NCBI GenBank assembly: GCA_026225275.1
Contig: JAMFSL010000038.1
Coordinates: 1-41,821 of the forward strand
DNA: 41,821 nucleotides
Direction: 5' to 3'
Origin: Puia dinghuensis
GTDB lineage: Bacteria; Bacteroidota; Bacteroidia; Chitinophagales; Chitinophagaceae
Shown here: positions 1-9,293 of the stretch, one piece after another
How positions within the stretch are numbered: the stretch's first letter is position 1
Layout of the letters: every line of letters begins with the position of its first letter
The notes under the pieces: generated by a model
The model's database searches: none
What the model saw: only the letters and a program-made list of their open reading frames with translations
What the model was told of the DNA's origin: nothing
Position numbers and translations under genes: made by a program

Positions 1-1022
1 AAGAAAACATTGCCCGCGGCATCTGCGGCTGTGCCCTCCGTAAAACCATATCCCTCGCCTACCAGTTCCCAGTCCTGCCCGGGGATCAGGATATCATGCA
101 GCACCTGATTGGCGGAATTTCCTTTGGCGACAGGTTGCGGCCAGCCTTTCCAAAGCCACCGTATGACATCCGGGAAGATAGACGTTCCCAGGGCGCCGCT
201 ATGACCATGCTCGCCGTAGACATGCCGGACTTCATAGCCGGCAAAAGTGAGTGCCCGTTCCATCGTCTGATTGGCCATCCACCAGTCACCGCCATAGATG
301 TTCAGGTCGCCCGAGCCGTCTTCAAGAAAGATCCGGATAGGCTTCGGCTCGAATTTGCGGATCAGGATCGGATACCGGTCGCCACCTCTTAGTCCCACAT
401 AGGTGCCGATCGCACTGAAGACCCGGGTAAAGGCATCCGGCCGTTCCCAGGCAGCCGTAAAGGCGGCGATGGCCCCGCTGCTCGACCCGCCGATGGCGCG
501 GTCGTTGCCTTTGGTGGAAAGATGAATGGCCCGGCCGTCGCCTGCCTTATGCTGTTCCACGTCGGGAAGGATTTCTGTCAGGATAAATTTGACATAGGCA
601 TCGCCCAACCCGTCATATTCAAAGCTGCGGTTATAGCGGTCGAGGGCGGCGCCGGTATCGGCCGCCGCTACCCTGCCCGGTGCGACGAATACACCGATGG
701 TCACCGGCATCTCCCCGCTGTTGATGAGGTTATCGAATACGATGGGCGCCTTCCACTGGATGCCGTCCTGGTTGACATAGACACAGGCCGGATGATCCGG
801 GCGGTATTGAGCGGGAATATAGATCCAATAGTCACGATGGGTGCCGGGGAAGATCGTGGAATGATCGAAGCTGCATTTGATCAATTCCCCTTTGGGAACG
901 CCGGCGTGCTCGACGGATGCGGAGTCGACGGGATATTTTTCCGCGGGCGCGGGCGTTTGTCCTACGGCTGCCATCCCCAGCAGCGTGCACAGCGCCAAAG
1001 CAATCGTTAGTTTGTTCTTCAT
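1..1022 (-). CDS. secreted esterase, probably fused to an SMP-30/gluconolactonase-like domain (3' end outside window)
   Basis: Read on the minus strand from an ATG at 1022 and open to the window edge, so the C-terminus is missing. It starts with a signal peptide (basic MKNK, hydrophobic core, then a probable cut after AAVGQ). The body matches the Fes/esterase-D-type alpha/beta hydrolases: [11 protein letters not shown] near the N-terminus, the nucleophile elbow GGSSSG, and a later EHGHSG that holds the likely catalytic His. After the esterase, the sequence [15 protein letters not shown] resembles the first blade of SMP-30/gluconolactonase beta-propellers, so the full protein is probably an esterase plus a lactonase-like propeller. 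This is a known architecture in Bacteroidota, where it is linked to breakdown of plant or sugar-acid esters. Periplasmic or extracellular. The esterase call is firm. The second domain rests on about 20 residues. Confidence 0.8.
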   Translation of the reverse strand, partial: MKNKLTIALALCTLLGMAAVGQTPAPAEKYPVDSASVEHAGVPKGELIKCSFDHSTIFPGTHRDYWIYIPAQYRPDHPACVYVNQDGIQWKAPIVFDNLINSGEMPVTIGVFVAPGRVAAADTGAALDRYNRSFEYDGLGDAYVKFILTEILPDVEQHKAGDGRAIHLSTKGNDRAIGGSSSGAIAAFTAAWERPDAFTRVFSAIGTYVGLRGGDRYPILIRKFEPKPIRIFLEDGSGDLNIYGGDWWMANQTMERALTFAGYEVRHVYGEHGHSGALGTSIFPDVIRWLWKGWPQPVAKGNSANQVLHDILIPGQDWELVGEGYGFTEGTAADAAGNVF

Positions 1023-1112
1023 AAAGGGAAAATACGGAATTCCCGCTATGAAATGCGCCGGTTTGCCGCTCACTATCCGCGAAGTAAGCCTATCTCGGTG
1101 GTCAAAAGAGGA

Positions 1113-1134
1113 GGCGGAGTCACAAAACTCCGCC
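1113..1134 (-). terminator. hairpin terminator after the lipoprotein gene
   Basis: An 8-bp perfect stem (GGCGGAGT / ACTCCGCC) closes a 6-nt loop. On the minus strand it is followed by a pyrimidine-rich stretch ending in TTTT. It lies 28 bp past the stop of the minus-strand lipoprotein gene and before the esterase gene, so it probably separates the two. Confidence 0.55.
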
Positions 1135-1161
1135 GGTCGGCCTCTCTCTGAACGAACGATC

Positions 1162-1902
1162 TCAGTACGCAAACCCGAAATCGCATAAGCCCATGAACCC
1201 GTTGACCTGTGCGAGCCATGCAGAAGCGGGTGGATAGAGCACAGCTGGCTGAGTTTTAAATTCATATACGAATCCCTGTTCGATGGTGATCGGACCTTCT
1301 GTAAAAGGCACCAGATTGATATCGCTGCCTTCGCCCTGATCTACATACAATCCCAGCGCTACATATATCCAGTTTCCCAGAGAAGCCGAAAGGATCGGAT
1401 TGCCTACCGCCGTCGAATTCATTCCAATGACATAGCCATGATTAGCCTGCAGCGTGACGACAGTGGACGAATCCAGTCCTGTATACGAAAATGAAACTTT
1501 AGAACCATTGATCACGTCTGTGCGGGCAAGAATAGTTTGCGTAGCAGAATCCCAGAGTGTCACCGTATGAAGAAATCCCGAATCGGGAAGCATGGTGCCC
1601 AATTCAAATACGACACCCTGGGTCGAAGTCCGAAATGCATACCCTGTCTCCACAGCATTATATTCTCCATTTTCGAAGTTATAAAAAGTAGTCGCCTGAA
1701 GGCCAAGGGCCGTATCCATCGGGTTGAGTGGAATGTCATACTTGGTGATAAAGGCCTGCATAGGCGTTACCGTGGGAGTGTTAGCGCCCACCTGGTACTT
1801 CGTACACGATGATAAAAAAGTGGAAAATAAAAGGATCGATGCAAAAGGCAAAACGATCCCTGACAAGCGGTTACGCCAGATGGAGCGGGGTTGAGTGGTC
1901 AT
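1162..1902 (-). CDS. exported lipoprotein, DUF4082-like
   Basis: About 246 aa. The open frame reaches back to 1938, but the ATG at 1902 (MTTQPRS) gives a normal lipoprotein signal: basic N-region, hydrophobic stretch at residues 15-29 and lipobox LSSC with Cys33. After the Cys the chain is a beta-rich domain with no Cys or catalytic signature. Phrases such as [23 protein letters not shown] and [10 protein letters not shown] resemble the DUF4082-type extracellular beta-sandwich found in Bacteroidota surface proteins. Likely anchored to the outer or inner membrane. Function unknown. It is monocistronic, with a terminator downstream. The family link is from memory of sequence style and is only moderately sure. 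Confidence 0.75.
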   Translation of the reverse strand: MTTQPRSIWRNRLSGIVLPFASILLFSTFLSSCTKYQVGANTPTVTPMQAFITKYDIPLNPMDTALGLQATTFYNFENGEYNAVETGYAFRTSTQGVVFELGTMLPDSGFLHTVTLWDSATQTILARTDVINGSKVSFSYTGLDSSTVVTLQANHGYVIGMNSTAVGNPILSASLGNWIYVALGLYVDQGEGSDINLVPFTEGPITIEQGFVYEFKTQPAVLYPPASAWLAQVNGFMGLCDFGFAY

Positions 1903-2004
1903 GATGTTGATTTGAGGATAAAAGTAAATGATGCGCACGCCCTCTCGTCTACCCTTTTTAGGGGATTTTTTTAGGCCTCTTCGCCGCGGTCTAAAAAAAC
2001 CATT

Positions 2005-2032
2005 TTTGAAATCGTAAAAATTTGTAGCTTTA
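2005..2032 (+). promoter_or_regulatory. candidate Bacteroidota promoter for the small unit at 2033-2164
   Basis: TTTG at 2005-2008, then 16 nt, then TAGCTTTA at 2025-2032 (7 of 8 matches to TAnnTTTG). The spacer is at the short end of the usual range. It points to the plus strand, opposite to both flanking genes, so it can only serve the short region that ends at the strong terminator at 2140-2164. Confidence 0.35.
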
Positions 2033-2164
2033 CATTGAAAAAGCCGGAGCTGAGAACTCCGACTTCCACCTTACAATAACTTCATCAAATGAAGGATAGC
2101 AAGTGCCAACTTCGCAATCACCATGATTTTGATGATTTTGCCCAGCGTATCGCTGGGCTTTCTT
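2033..2164 (+). ncRNA. candidate small structured RNA or micro-peptide transcript
   Basis: A 130-nt stretch between the lipoprotein and RND genes that no gene explains. It contains three hairpins in a row: CGGAG/CTCCG (2045-2061), CTTCAT/ATGAAG with a 3-nt loop (2080-2094), and an 8-bp GC-rich terminator stem (2140-2158). A candidate promoter lies just upstream on the same strand. A 28-codon plus-strand frame starts at the ATG at 2089. A 17-codon hydrophobic minus-strand frame (MVIAKLALAILHLMKLL) spans 2071-2124. Either frame or the RNA itself could be the product; the sequence alone does not decide. No known RNA family was recognised. Confidence 0.35.
2140..2164 (+). terminator. Rho-independent terminator of the small unit
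   Basis: GCCCAGCG - TAT - CGCTGGGC is a perfect 8-bp GC-rich stem with a 3-nt loop, followed by TTTCTT on the plus strand. On the minus strand the stem is followed by AAAATC instead, so it does not work as an ordinary terminator for the RND gene, which ends at 2172. Confidence 0.6.
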
Positions 2165-2171
2165 CTACCCG

Positions 2172-5100
2172 CTAAGCCGGTTGCACCCCCGCCGCAGCCA
2201 AATACTCCCTGCTCTCCTCATCATCCGCCTCCAGCGAAACCGACTTGATACTCGCCTTCCCCTGTCCCCACGCAAAAGCTAACGGAAGAATAAATAAAGC
2301 CGCAAATGTAGATGCAATGAGCCCACCGACGACTGCCCGTCCTAAGGGAGCGGATTGATCCCCCGCTTCCCCCAGCCCACTCGCCATCGGTATCATCCCC
2401 ACCACCATCGCCATCGCCGTCATCATGATCGGCCGCAACCGCAACGCCGCGGCCTCCCGAGCGGATTTCAGCGCATCACCATTGTGCAGCCGCAACTGCT
2501 CGGCATTGGTGATCAGCAGCACCGCATTGGAAATGGACACCCCCACCGACATGATGATCCCCATATAGGATTGCAGATTCAGCGTAGATCCCGTCGCCAG
2601 CAATAGCACCAACGATCCCAGGATAACAGCAGGCACCGTAGCCAGCACAACAGCCGACACTTTGAAAGACTGGAAATTGGCTGACAGCATAAGGAAGATG
2701 ACGATGATCGCCACCAGCAATCCGCTCTGCAGACTGTCCAGCGTTTCCTTCAACGTCTGTGTCATCCCGATCGGTTCTACCGTCAGCCCCCGCGGCAGGG
2801 GCCCCAGTGCGGCAATGGCCTTTTGCACATCGACGGAGGCCGCTCCAAGGTCTTTGTTATAAAGGTTGGCGGTCACAGACAGCACAGGGATAGCCCCAAG
2901 GTTATCATTCTCGCCGTAAGTCGTATCCGGCGTTATCGTAGCCACATCGCTCAGCACCGGCCGGTCGGCATTCTTCAGCAATGGAATTTCCCCGATATCG
3001 GGCAAACTTTTCATCTTGTTCTCGGGCACCTGCACCTGCACGTTATAGCTGTTGTTACCATTCTCGTCTATCCAGATATTCTTTTCCGTGTACCGGGAAG
3101 AGGAAGTGGAAGCGACAATCGACCGGGATACATCGTCTACTGTGACGCCCAGTTGGGCGGCCCGGATACGATCTACTTCAATGTTGATGGAAGGATATTT
3201 GTTCGACTGTCCCAGCTGGATGTCGCGCAGATAAGGAATTTCCCGGAGTTTTTCCATCAGTTTGGCGGCATAGATCTCATTGTTCTTTTTAAGTCGCCCC
3301 GAAAACCGCACTTCCACAGGAGTGGGTGATCCCTGGCTGAGGATCTTATCAGTCAGCTCGATGGGCTCGAAGGAAAGCCGCACATCCGGCATCTGCTGCG
3401 CTGCCCTGATCCGGATCTTTTCTTTGAGGTCGTCCAGGTTGGTCTTGTCGCCCTCTTTCAACGCCACCTGCAACACGGCCTCCTGAGGTCCTGCCATCCA
3501 TAGATAAATCGGATTGACGGAGAACAGGGAGGGATGCTGACCGATATAGGCACTGGTGATCGATATATTCTCAGCTCCTACGATATTTTTGACGATGGCG
3601 ATGGTATTCAGGGTCTTCTCTTCCGTCCGTTCGATCCGGGTACCATCGGGGGCACGGATCCGCACCTGGAACTGGCCGCCATTCACCTTGGGCAGCACGT
3701 CTTTGCCGATATGGCGCAGCAGAAGAAAAGCCGCCGCGGTGGTCAGGACCAAATATGCCAGCACAATAGGTCTGCGGTAGGGCATGATCCTGTCTATAAA
3801 GCTGAGAAAGCGGGCCCTGATCTTATCGAAAAACGTCATTTTCCCATCCTTGCCATGCCCTTGCATGAGCATCCTCTCCTTTTCTTCAGTTGAATCATGC
3901 GCCACAGCCGCATGACCCTCGCGGGAAACTCCGGCCCCGGCAGCGACAGTCCCGTCGCCAGTCGCCCCAGCCGCCTTAGTCTTATGCACTTTCATCATCC
4001 AGTTGGCCATGACAGGCACAAAGGTTTGCGCAAGAAAGTAGCTGACGATCATGCTGAACCCAATGGCCAGCGCCAGCGGCAGGAATAACGATCCCGGTAT
4101 CCCGCCCATGGTAAACGCGGGAGCGAATACTGCCAAAATACAAAAAAGGATGAGCAGCTTTGGAAAAGCGATTTCTTTACACGCATCCCATATCGCCAGC
4201 CGTTTGGGCTTGCCCATGTCCAGGTGCTGATGGATATTCTCTATCGTCACGGTGCTCTCATCCACCAGGATACCGATCGCCAGCGCCAGCCCGCTCAAAG
4301 TCATGATATTGATCGTCTGCCCGAACAGGTTGAGGAAGAGGATGCTGGAAATAATAGCCGTGGGAATGGTCATGATCACGATCAGCGCTCCCCGGAGATC
4401 GCCCAGGAACAACAGCACCATCAGTCCCGTCAGGATGGCGCCGATGGCCCCCTCTGAAATAAGGCTTTTGACGGAGTTGATGACATACACGGATTGGTCG
4501 AATGCATAGGTCAGTTTGACATCCTCCGGCAGCTGAGCCTGTATTTTCGGAATCTCGGCTTTTAGCCGCTGCACTACTTCCCAGGTGGAAGCATCGGCAC
4601 TCTTGGCAATGCTTAAATAGACGGACCTTTTACCATTCACCAGCGCGTACCCCACGGTGATATCCGCTCCGTCTTCCACGGTAGCCACATCCCGCAGGTA
4701 AAGATTCTGCACCCCGCCGATATACAGTGGGATGTTGGCAAAATCCTTGACGGAATGGATCGTCGTGTTCACCGGGGTGATATAGTTCTTGTCCCCGATC
4801 CGCACATTGCCGCTGGGCGAAGTCTGGTTATTGATCCGCATGGCCGCCACCAACTGGTCGGGCGTCAGGTTATGCTGACGTAACAATTCCGGATCGGCCT
4901 TGATGACGACCGTACGGACATTCCCGCCGAAGGGAGGCGCAGACAACAACCCGGGAATGGCGGTAAAAGAAGCCCGGACATATACAAAGGCCAGATCAGT
5001 CAGCTCATTATTGTTCCTCTTCTCACTGCTAAGCGTCAACTCGCCGACCGGAAGGGTCGACGCATCGAACCGGATAATGAAAGGAGGATTGGATCCTTCC

Positions 5101-5459
5101 GGAAAAAGCGCCTGCGCCCGGTTGCTGACAGCGCTGACCTCGGCAACCGCCTGCGCCATATTCGTGCCGGGATAAAAATTGAGCTTTATTAGCGTCAATC
5201 CCTGTACATTCTTCGTTTCTATACTTTTAATACCATTTACATACAGCAATACGTTGATATATTGCTTGGCAAAAAAAGCCTCCATCTGGGTAGGCGTATA
5301 CCCCGCATAAGGATGCGCAATATATAGCACGGGCAGGTCCAGCTTAGGAAAGATATCTATCTTGATCGTAGTAAGAGCACTAATACCGAAAAAGAACAAA
5401 GCAGCTACCACAACCAAAATTGTAATTGGCTTGCGCAATGCAAAGAGAATCAATTTCAT
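2172..5459 (-). CDS. RND-family efflux transporter (AcrB/HAE1-like), inner membrane
   Basis: 1095 aa, full length for the family. Proton-driven export pump subunit. It has TM1 at residues 11-29, a large periplasmic loop, the TM2-6 block at about 335-490, a cytoplasmic insert rich in Ala/Gly/Glu near 495-545, a second loop, and the C-terminal TM block. The TM4 proton-relay region reads GILVDEST, with acidic residues D400 and E401 where AcrB has two Asp. IENI follows, as expected. The usual partners, a membrane-fusion protein and a TolC-type channel, are not next to it, which is unusual. A TetR gene lies 116 bp upstream on the same strand and is the likely repressor. Substrate cannot be told from sequence. 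Confidence 0.92.
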   Translation of the reverse strand: MKLILFALRKPITILVVVAALFFFGISALTTIKIDIFPKLDLPVLYIAHPYAGYTPTQMEAFFAKQYINVLLYVNGIKSIETKNVQGLTLIKLNFYPGTNMAQAVAEVSAVSNRAQALFPEGSNPPFIIRFDASTLPVGELTLSSEKRNNNELTDLAFVYVRASFTAIPGLLSAPPFGGNVRTVVIKADPELLRQHNLTPDQLVAAMRINNQTSPSGNVRIGDKNYITPVNTTIHSVKDFANIPLYIGGVQNLYLRDVATVEDGADITVGYALVNGKRSVYLSIAKSADASTWEVVQRLKAEIPKIQAQLPEDVKLTYAFDQSVYVINSVKSLISEGAIGAILTGLMVLLFLGDLRGALIVIMTIPTAIISSILFLNLFGQTINIMTLSGLALAIGILVDESTVTIENIHQHLDMGKPKRLAIWDACKEIAFPKLLILFCILAVFAPAFTMGGIPGSLFLPLALAIGFSMIVSYFLAQTFVPVMANWMMKVHKTKAAGATGDGTVAAGAGVSREGHAAVAHDSTEEKERMLMQGHGKDGKMTFFDKIRARFLSFIDRIMPYRRPIVLAYLVLTTAAAFLLLRHIGKDVLPKVNGGQFQVRIRAPDGTRIERTEEKTLNTIAIVKNIVGAENISITSAYIGQHPSLFSVNPIYLWMAGPQEAVLQVALKEGDKTNLDDLKEKIRIRAAQQMPDVRLSFEPIELTDKILSQGSPTPVEVRFSGRLKKNNEIYAAKLMEKLREIPYLRDIQLGQSNKYPSINIEVDRIRAAQLGVTVDDVSRSIVASTSSSRYTEKNIWIDENGNNSYNVQVQVPENKMKSLPDIGEIPLLKNADRPVLSDVATITPDTTYGENDNLGAIPVLSVTANLYNKDLGAASVDVQKAIAALGPLPRGLTVEPIGMTQTLKETLDSLQSGLLVAIIVIFLMLSANFQSFKVSAVVLATVPAVILGSLVLLLATGSTLNLQSYMGIIMSVGVSISNAVLLITNAEQLRLHNGDALKSAREAAALRLRPIMMTAMAMVVGMIPMASGLGEAGDQSAPLGRAVVGGLIASTFAALFILPLAFAWGQGKASIKSVSLEADDEESREYLAAAGVQPA

Positions 5460-5515
5460 ATACTTAAATTAAAAAGAGGCGGTAAATGGGTATTATGGCA
5501 GGCAACCATCAAAAA

Positions 5516-5528
5516 TGCGAGTCTCGCA
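5516..5528. promoter_or_regulatory. palindrome upstream of the RND gene, possible operator
   Basis: TGCGAG-T-CTCGCA is a perfect 6-1-6 inverted repeat, about 57 bp before the RND start codon, in the gap between tetR and RND. Its position fits an operator for the adjacent TetR protein, but its sequence differs from the palindrome in front of tetR. A short hairpin with another role is also possible. Confidence 0.3.
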
Positions 5529-5575
5529 GAAAATATGGACAAGATTAGCCGAAGATTTTGAAGCAAGTTTGAACC

Positions 5576-6136
5576 TTAAAGAAAAGACATGGCGATCCGC
5601 TTTGCCTTCTCAGCATAGTCAGGACCGCGGTACATCGCTCCCAACGCAATCCCTCCTTCCAATAACAAAAACAAAGTATCCGTCAGCATCTCATTATCCA
5701 ACAGTTTCCGGTGATCCGCTTGCACGACTAAGTCATATATATACTGTCGGAACCGTTCCTTATGCGCACGTACCCGATCAAAAACCCCCTCATCCTCGCA
5801 GGCTTCTGCCACGATCTTACTAAAATGGCAGCCTTTGTATTTCAATCGGAGCTGTCGCTTCGTCCGGAAGTCGAATAAAGCCAGCAGCCTCTCCTTCGGC
5901 CCATGAATAGGTAGCATAAAAGCCTCCAGCTCCTTAAACCAAAGCTCATGGGTCCTGTCCAAATAGGCCAGCAACAAATCTGTCTTCGATGGATAATGAT
6001 GGTACAGCGATGCCCTGGCAATGTCCGCTTCTTCGATGATCTGGTTGATCCCCGTCTGGTTGTACCCCTGGTCGTAAAACAGCCGGGAGGCCGTTTCCAG
6101 GATCCTGTCTTTTACTTTTACTCCGGGTTCCCGCAT
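5576..6136 (-). CDS. TetR/AcrR-family transcriptional repressor
   Basis: 186 aa. The N-terminal helix-turn-helix is typical: RILETASRLFYDQGYNQTG, then INQIIEEADIARASLYHHYPSK, at residues 10-51. The C-terminal ligand domain is helical and includes KGCHFSKIVAEA. The start at ATG 6136 is the only one that gives the normal short arm before helix 1. It lies upstream of the RND pump in the same direction and probably represses both itself and the pump, with relief when an efflux substrate binds. A palindrome overlaps its own promoter. The ligand is unknown. Confidence 0.9.
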   Translation of the reverse strand: MREPGVKVKDRILETASRLFYDQGYNQTGINQIIEEADIARASLYHHYPSKTDLLLAYLDRTHELWFKELEAFMLPIHGPKERLLALFDFRTKRQLRLKYKGCHFSKIVAEACEDEGVFDRVRAHKERFRQYIYDLVVQADHRKLLDNEMLTDTLFLLLEGGIALGAMYRGPDYAEKAKRIAMSFL

Positions 6137-6177
6137 GCCCCAAAAGTAGGTATTGTAAACCGAACAGACAAGTCTGT
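6137..6177 (-). promoter_or_regulatory. tetR promoter with overlapping palindromic operator; apparently leaderless
   Basis: On the minus strand CTTG (6169-6172), 20 nt, then TACTTTTG (6141-6148), a perfect TAnnTTTG -7 element, then only GGGC before the ATG. Transcription would start at or next to the start codon. The inverted repeat ACAGAC-AA-GTCTGT (6164-6177) covers the -33 element, so a bound TetR dimer would block RNA polymerase. This supports autorepression. Confidence 0.6.
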
Positions 6178-6261
6178 CTAGTCACTTCTCTTTTTATGAG
6201 TAAGGCCATTAAAATTGATAAGCATTTCCACTTAATAAAAGTATCAGTTTAGCCGTTATTG

Positions 6262-6275
6262 ATGATCTAAATCAT
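6262..6275. promoter_or_regulatory. CRP/FNR-like palindrome before the thioredoxin-like gene
   Basis: ATGAT-CTAA-ATCAT is a perfect inverted repeat with a TGA(T)-N4-(A)TCA core, like the half-sites of the CRP/FNR superfamily. Its centre is 35 bp before the start codon at 6304. Short palindromes of this AT-rich kind occur by chance, so this is only a pointer to possible redox or oxygen control of the redox-like operon that follows. Confidence 0.25.
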
Positions 6276-6303
6276 TAATCCTTACGTACATTAAGATTCC
6301 ATT

Positions 6304-6936
6304 ATGGCGCTTCCATCCAATAAACCCCTGAAAACCAAGCTTGTAATCGGCTGGCTCGTCCTGCTGGCTGGTCTTATTGGGATGATTTTCTGGCAGACCG
6401 CCTGGAAATATAGCCTGCCTACCCCCCTTCCATCGAACTATCATGACGTCCCCCGGGGCGCGTCCATTACAATGCCGGCATCTGCCGAATGGACGATGAC
6501 AGCCAATAAGCCACTTTTTCTACATTTTTTCAACCCGGCATGCCCCTGCAGCCGGTTTAATATGCCACAGTTCAGGGCGCTTGTTCAGCAATACGGGCAG
6601 CAGGTAGCCTTCGCCATCGTGGTGATGAGCCCTGAGAAATATACGGCCGCCCAACTGCAGGCCAAATTCGATCTACCCTATCCCATCCCTGTCTTGTCAG
6701 ACTCCGCCATAGCTGCGGCTTGTGGTGTCTATTCCACGCCGCAGGCAGTCATCATCGGCATGGACGGGCGATTGTTTTACCGGGGCAACTATAATCGCAG
6801 TCGTTATTGCAGCGATGAAAAAACAGGGTTTGCCCGTCAGGCGCTGGACAGCTTCCTGCATCACAATTATTCACTGACCTTAAGCCCTATGGCCTTCCGG
6901 GCCTACGGCTGCCAACTACCTACCTGTCGTCAATGA
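6304..6936 (+). CDS. membrane-anchored thioredoxin-like protein with a Cys-Pro-Cys motif (DUF6436-like)
   Basis: 210 aa. One N-terminal membrane segment (about residues 12-32), then a periplasmic thioredoxin fold. The active-site region reads [17 protein letters not shown]: the usual CxxC is replaced by C80-P-C82, followed by an alpha helix. The cis-Pro loop reads [10 protein letters not shown], as in AhpC/TSA and ResA-type proteins. Extra Cys residues occur at CGVYS, RYCSDE and in the C-terminal YGCQLPTC. Probable role: periplasmic thiol redox or metal handling. Its stop overlaps the next start by 4 nt (ATGA), so it is translationally coupled to the histidine kinase and may feed its signal. 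The C-P-C form makes ordinary disulfide exchange uncertain. Confidence 0.8.
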   Translation: MALPSNKPLKTKLVIGWLVLLAGLIGMIFWQTAWKYSLPTPLPSNYHDVPRGASITMPASAEWTMTANKPLFLHFFNPACPCSRFNMPQFRALVQQYGQQVAFAIVVMSPEKYTAAQLQAKFDLPYPIPVLSDSAIAAACGVYSTPQAVIIGMDGRLFYRGNYNRSRYCSDEKTGFARQALDSFLHHNYSLTLSPMAFRAYGCQLPTCRQ

Positions 6937-9203
6937 GCCATCAATCACATACCTATCCTGGAGGGCCGCAAGAAGCCCAAACGCTTTTCCGCAATGAGGT
7001 CAAACGCCGGTCGGACAAACTCATGAATTACTTCCTGGGAGGGTTCTTTATCATCGGACTCTTCCTCGCCCATTACTACGATACCTGGACGATCGCCATC
7101 GGCGTAGGAGGTCTTTCGCTCCTCGCCTACTATTCAGTCAAGTTGGCACTCCCAAATTCCGATCTGTATCAATACGTGCTCAGCGTAGTCCTGGGCCTGT
7201 TTATGGCACAGTATATCTACCAGATGCACGGGCTGTTCGAGATGCACTTCGTCGCCTTCATCTCCTGCGCTATCCTCATCACCTATCAGAACTGGCGATT
7301 GCAGATCCCCCTGCTGATCATCATCGTCCTGCACCATTCCATCTTCAACTACCTGCAATACAGCGGCGACACAGCGATCTATTTCACCCAGCTGGATTAC
7401 CTGAACCTGCAGACCTTCATCATCCATATTCTGCTGGCCAGCATTATTGTCTTTATTTGTGGGCTGTGGGCCTACCAGTTGAGAAAATCCGGGGAGATCC
7501 AGATCATGCAGACTGTGCAGATGGGCAATCTCCAAAGGGAGACAGAAGTGCTGCTGGAACGCAAACGCAACGCCGATGCCCTGGAAGATGCCCTCCTGAA
7601 TGCCGAGATCGCGCGAAAGGAAGCCGAACGGGCCAATCGGGCCAAAAGCATATTCCTGGCTACTATGAGTCATGAGATCCGGACGCCGATGAACGGCGTG
7701 ATCGGCCTTTCCTCACTGCTCGTCGAAACACCGCTGAATGAACAACAGCGCTCTTATACGGAGACTATTGCCGCCTGCGGCGAAAGCCTCCTGAATGTCA
7801 TCAACGATATCCTGGATTTCTCGAAGATCGAGTCCGGCAGCATGGAATTAGAAGATGAAGATTTCAACCTGCATAACAGCATCGAACATATCCTTGACAT
7901 CTTCAGTGCCCGTGCAGCCCGTACAGGCATCGAACTGCTGTACCAGGTAGAAAGAACGGTTCCGGTCTGCATCAAGGGCGACGACCTGCGCCTGCGCCAG
8001 GTCCTGACGAATCTCGTCGGCAATGCGATAAAATTTACCGAACAGGGAGAGATCTTTATCAGGGTGCGGCTGATCGAAACCCGTGTAGATGGATTGTTGA
8101 CCCTTGGCTTCGAAGTGCGGGACACCGGCATCGGCATCCCTGAAGACAAACAGCAACGGCTGTTCAAAGCCTTTTCCCAGGTAGATTCCTCCACGACGCG
8201 CAAATACGGCGGATCGGGTCTGGGACTGGCCATTTCTGAACAGCTGGTCAAACTGATGGGAGGAGCCGTCGAAGTGAAAAGCGAGCCGGGCGTCGGCTCT
8301 ACTTTTTCTTTTACGATCACCACCCGGGCAGGGGTTCAGGCTGATGCCCCCACTTCTGTTGGCATGTCGGCTCATGCCGGCAAAAAAGTGTTGATCGTAG
8401 ACGACAATCTGACTAACCGCACTATCCTGAAAAACCAGCTGGAATACTGGCGGCTGGAACCTGTACTGGCCGCTTCCGGAGTAGAGGCGCTGGACATCCT
8501 TTCTAACGACAGCCATTACGACCTGATCCTTACCGATATGCAGATGCCATTCATGGATGGCATCCACCTCTCCCAGACTATCCGGGACAGGCATCCCCTG
8601 ATCCCAATCATCCTGTTGAGTTCCATCGGCGATGAATTGAAGAAGAACAATCAGCAATTATTCACCGCCGTCATGACCAAACCCATCAAACAGCAGATCA
8701 TGTACCGTCATATCCTGTCCGGACTGGAACACCGCGGCCGGACAGCCAGCGATAACGGCACACCTCAGCCACAGGCTCGCGGACGATTTGCGGCAGATTT
8801 CCCTCTCCGCATCCTGGTAGCCGAGGACAATGAGATCAATCAACAGGTGATCCTGTATATCCTGCAAAAGCTGGGGTATGAACCCACAATTGTAGCAAAC
8901 GGCCAGTTGGCCCTCGACGCTGTCATCGCTGCTGTCGCAGCCGACACCTTCAATCCTTTCGATATCGTCCTCATGGATCTCCAGATGCCGGAAATGGACG
9001 GCCTCGAAGCCACCCGGCTTATCCGCAGTACCTCCCTGCCCCATCAACCGGTGATCATTGCCCTGACGGCGAATACCATGGAAGGCGACGAAGAAGAATG
9101 TCTCCGTGCCGGAATGGACGATTATCTCGGTAAACCGGTCAAGCTGGAAGAAGTGATCGGCAAGCTGAGGCATTGGGCTGTCAACCTGCTCCAGACCCGA
9201 TAA
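6933..9203 (+). CDS. hybrid sensor histidine kinase with a His-rich multi-TM input domain and two receiver domains
   Basis: 756 aa. Residues 31-180 form about six membrane helices. They carry the motif [14 protein letters not shown] and, after [13 protein letters not shown], with conserved His residues like the membrane input domain of some chemotaxis receptors. Coiled linker 185-240. HisKA with [10 protein letters not shown] and phospho-acceptor H247. HATPase with NAIKF (N box), DTGIGIP and GSGLGLAI. First receiver: VLIVDDN with D535 in TDMQMP. Second receiver: ILVAEDN with D682 in [11 protein letters not shown] and Lys in GKPVK. There is no output domain, so it probably signals to a separate Hpt or regulator. 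It is coupled by a 4-nt overlap to the thioredoxin-like gene. The clustered His residues may bind metal or haem; that is inference. Confidence 0.93.
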   Translation: MSHQSHTYPGGPQEAQTLFRNEVKRRSDKLMNYFLGGFFIIGLFLAHYYDTWTIAIGVGGLSLLAYYSVKLALPNSDLYQYVLSVVLGLFMAQYIYQMHGLFEMHFVAFISCAILITYQNWRLQIPLLIIIVLHHSIFNYLQYSGDTAIYFTQLDYLNLQTFIIHILLASIIVFICGLWAYQLRKSGEIQIMQTVQMGNLQRETEVLLERKRNADALEDALLNAEIARKEAERANRAKSIFLATMSHEIRTPMNGVIGLSSLLVETPLNEQQRSYTETIAACGESLLNVINDILDFSKIESGSMELEDEDFNLHNSIEHILDIFSARAARTGIELLYQVERTVPVCIKGDDLRLRQVLTNLVGNAIKFTEQGEIFIRVRLIETRVDGLLTLGFEVRDTGIGIPEDKQQRLFKAFSQVDSSTTRKYGGSGLGLAISEQLVKLMGGAVEVKSEPGVGSTFSFTITTRAGVQADAPTSVGMSAHAGKKVLIVDDNLTNRTILKNQLEYWRLEPVLAASGVEALDILSNDSHYDLILTDMQMPFMDGIHLSQTIRDRHPLIPIILLSSIGDELKKNNQQLFTAVMTKPIKQQIMYRHILSGLEHRGRTASDNGTPQPQARGRFAADFPLRILVAEDNEINQQVILYILQKLGYEPTIVANGQLALDAVIAAVAADTFNPFDIVLMDLQMPEMDGLEATRLIRSTSLPHQPVIIALTANTMEGDEEECLRAGMDDYLGKPVKLEEVIGKLRHWAVNLLQTR

Positions 9204-9258
9204 CATATGCACATGACCGATGACCGGGAAATTAATCCCCGGATTCCCCTGGCTCAAT

Positions 9259-9289
9259 TTTGGCCTCATCCGCCTTATCGCTAAATTGA
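9259..9289 (+). promoter_or_regulatory. promoter of the MFS exporter gene, apparently leaderless
   Basis: TTTG (9259-9262), 19 nt, TAAATTGA (9282-9289; 7 of 8 matches to TAnnTTTG), then 4 nt and the ATG at 9294. The spacing puts the transcription start at or beside the start codon. The gap to the kinase gene is only 90 bp, but this promoter suggests separate transcription. Confidence 0.55.
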
Positions 9290-9293
9290 GCTC

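Noticed and set aside
2823-3329. 168-codon plus-strand open frame
   Set aside because: Antisense shadow inside the RND pump gene, with no recognisable motif.
7848-8657. 269-codon open frame on the minus strand
   Set aside because: Shadow of the histidine kinase gene: no domain, composition of an antisense frame, and the opposite strand holds intact kinase motifs.
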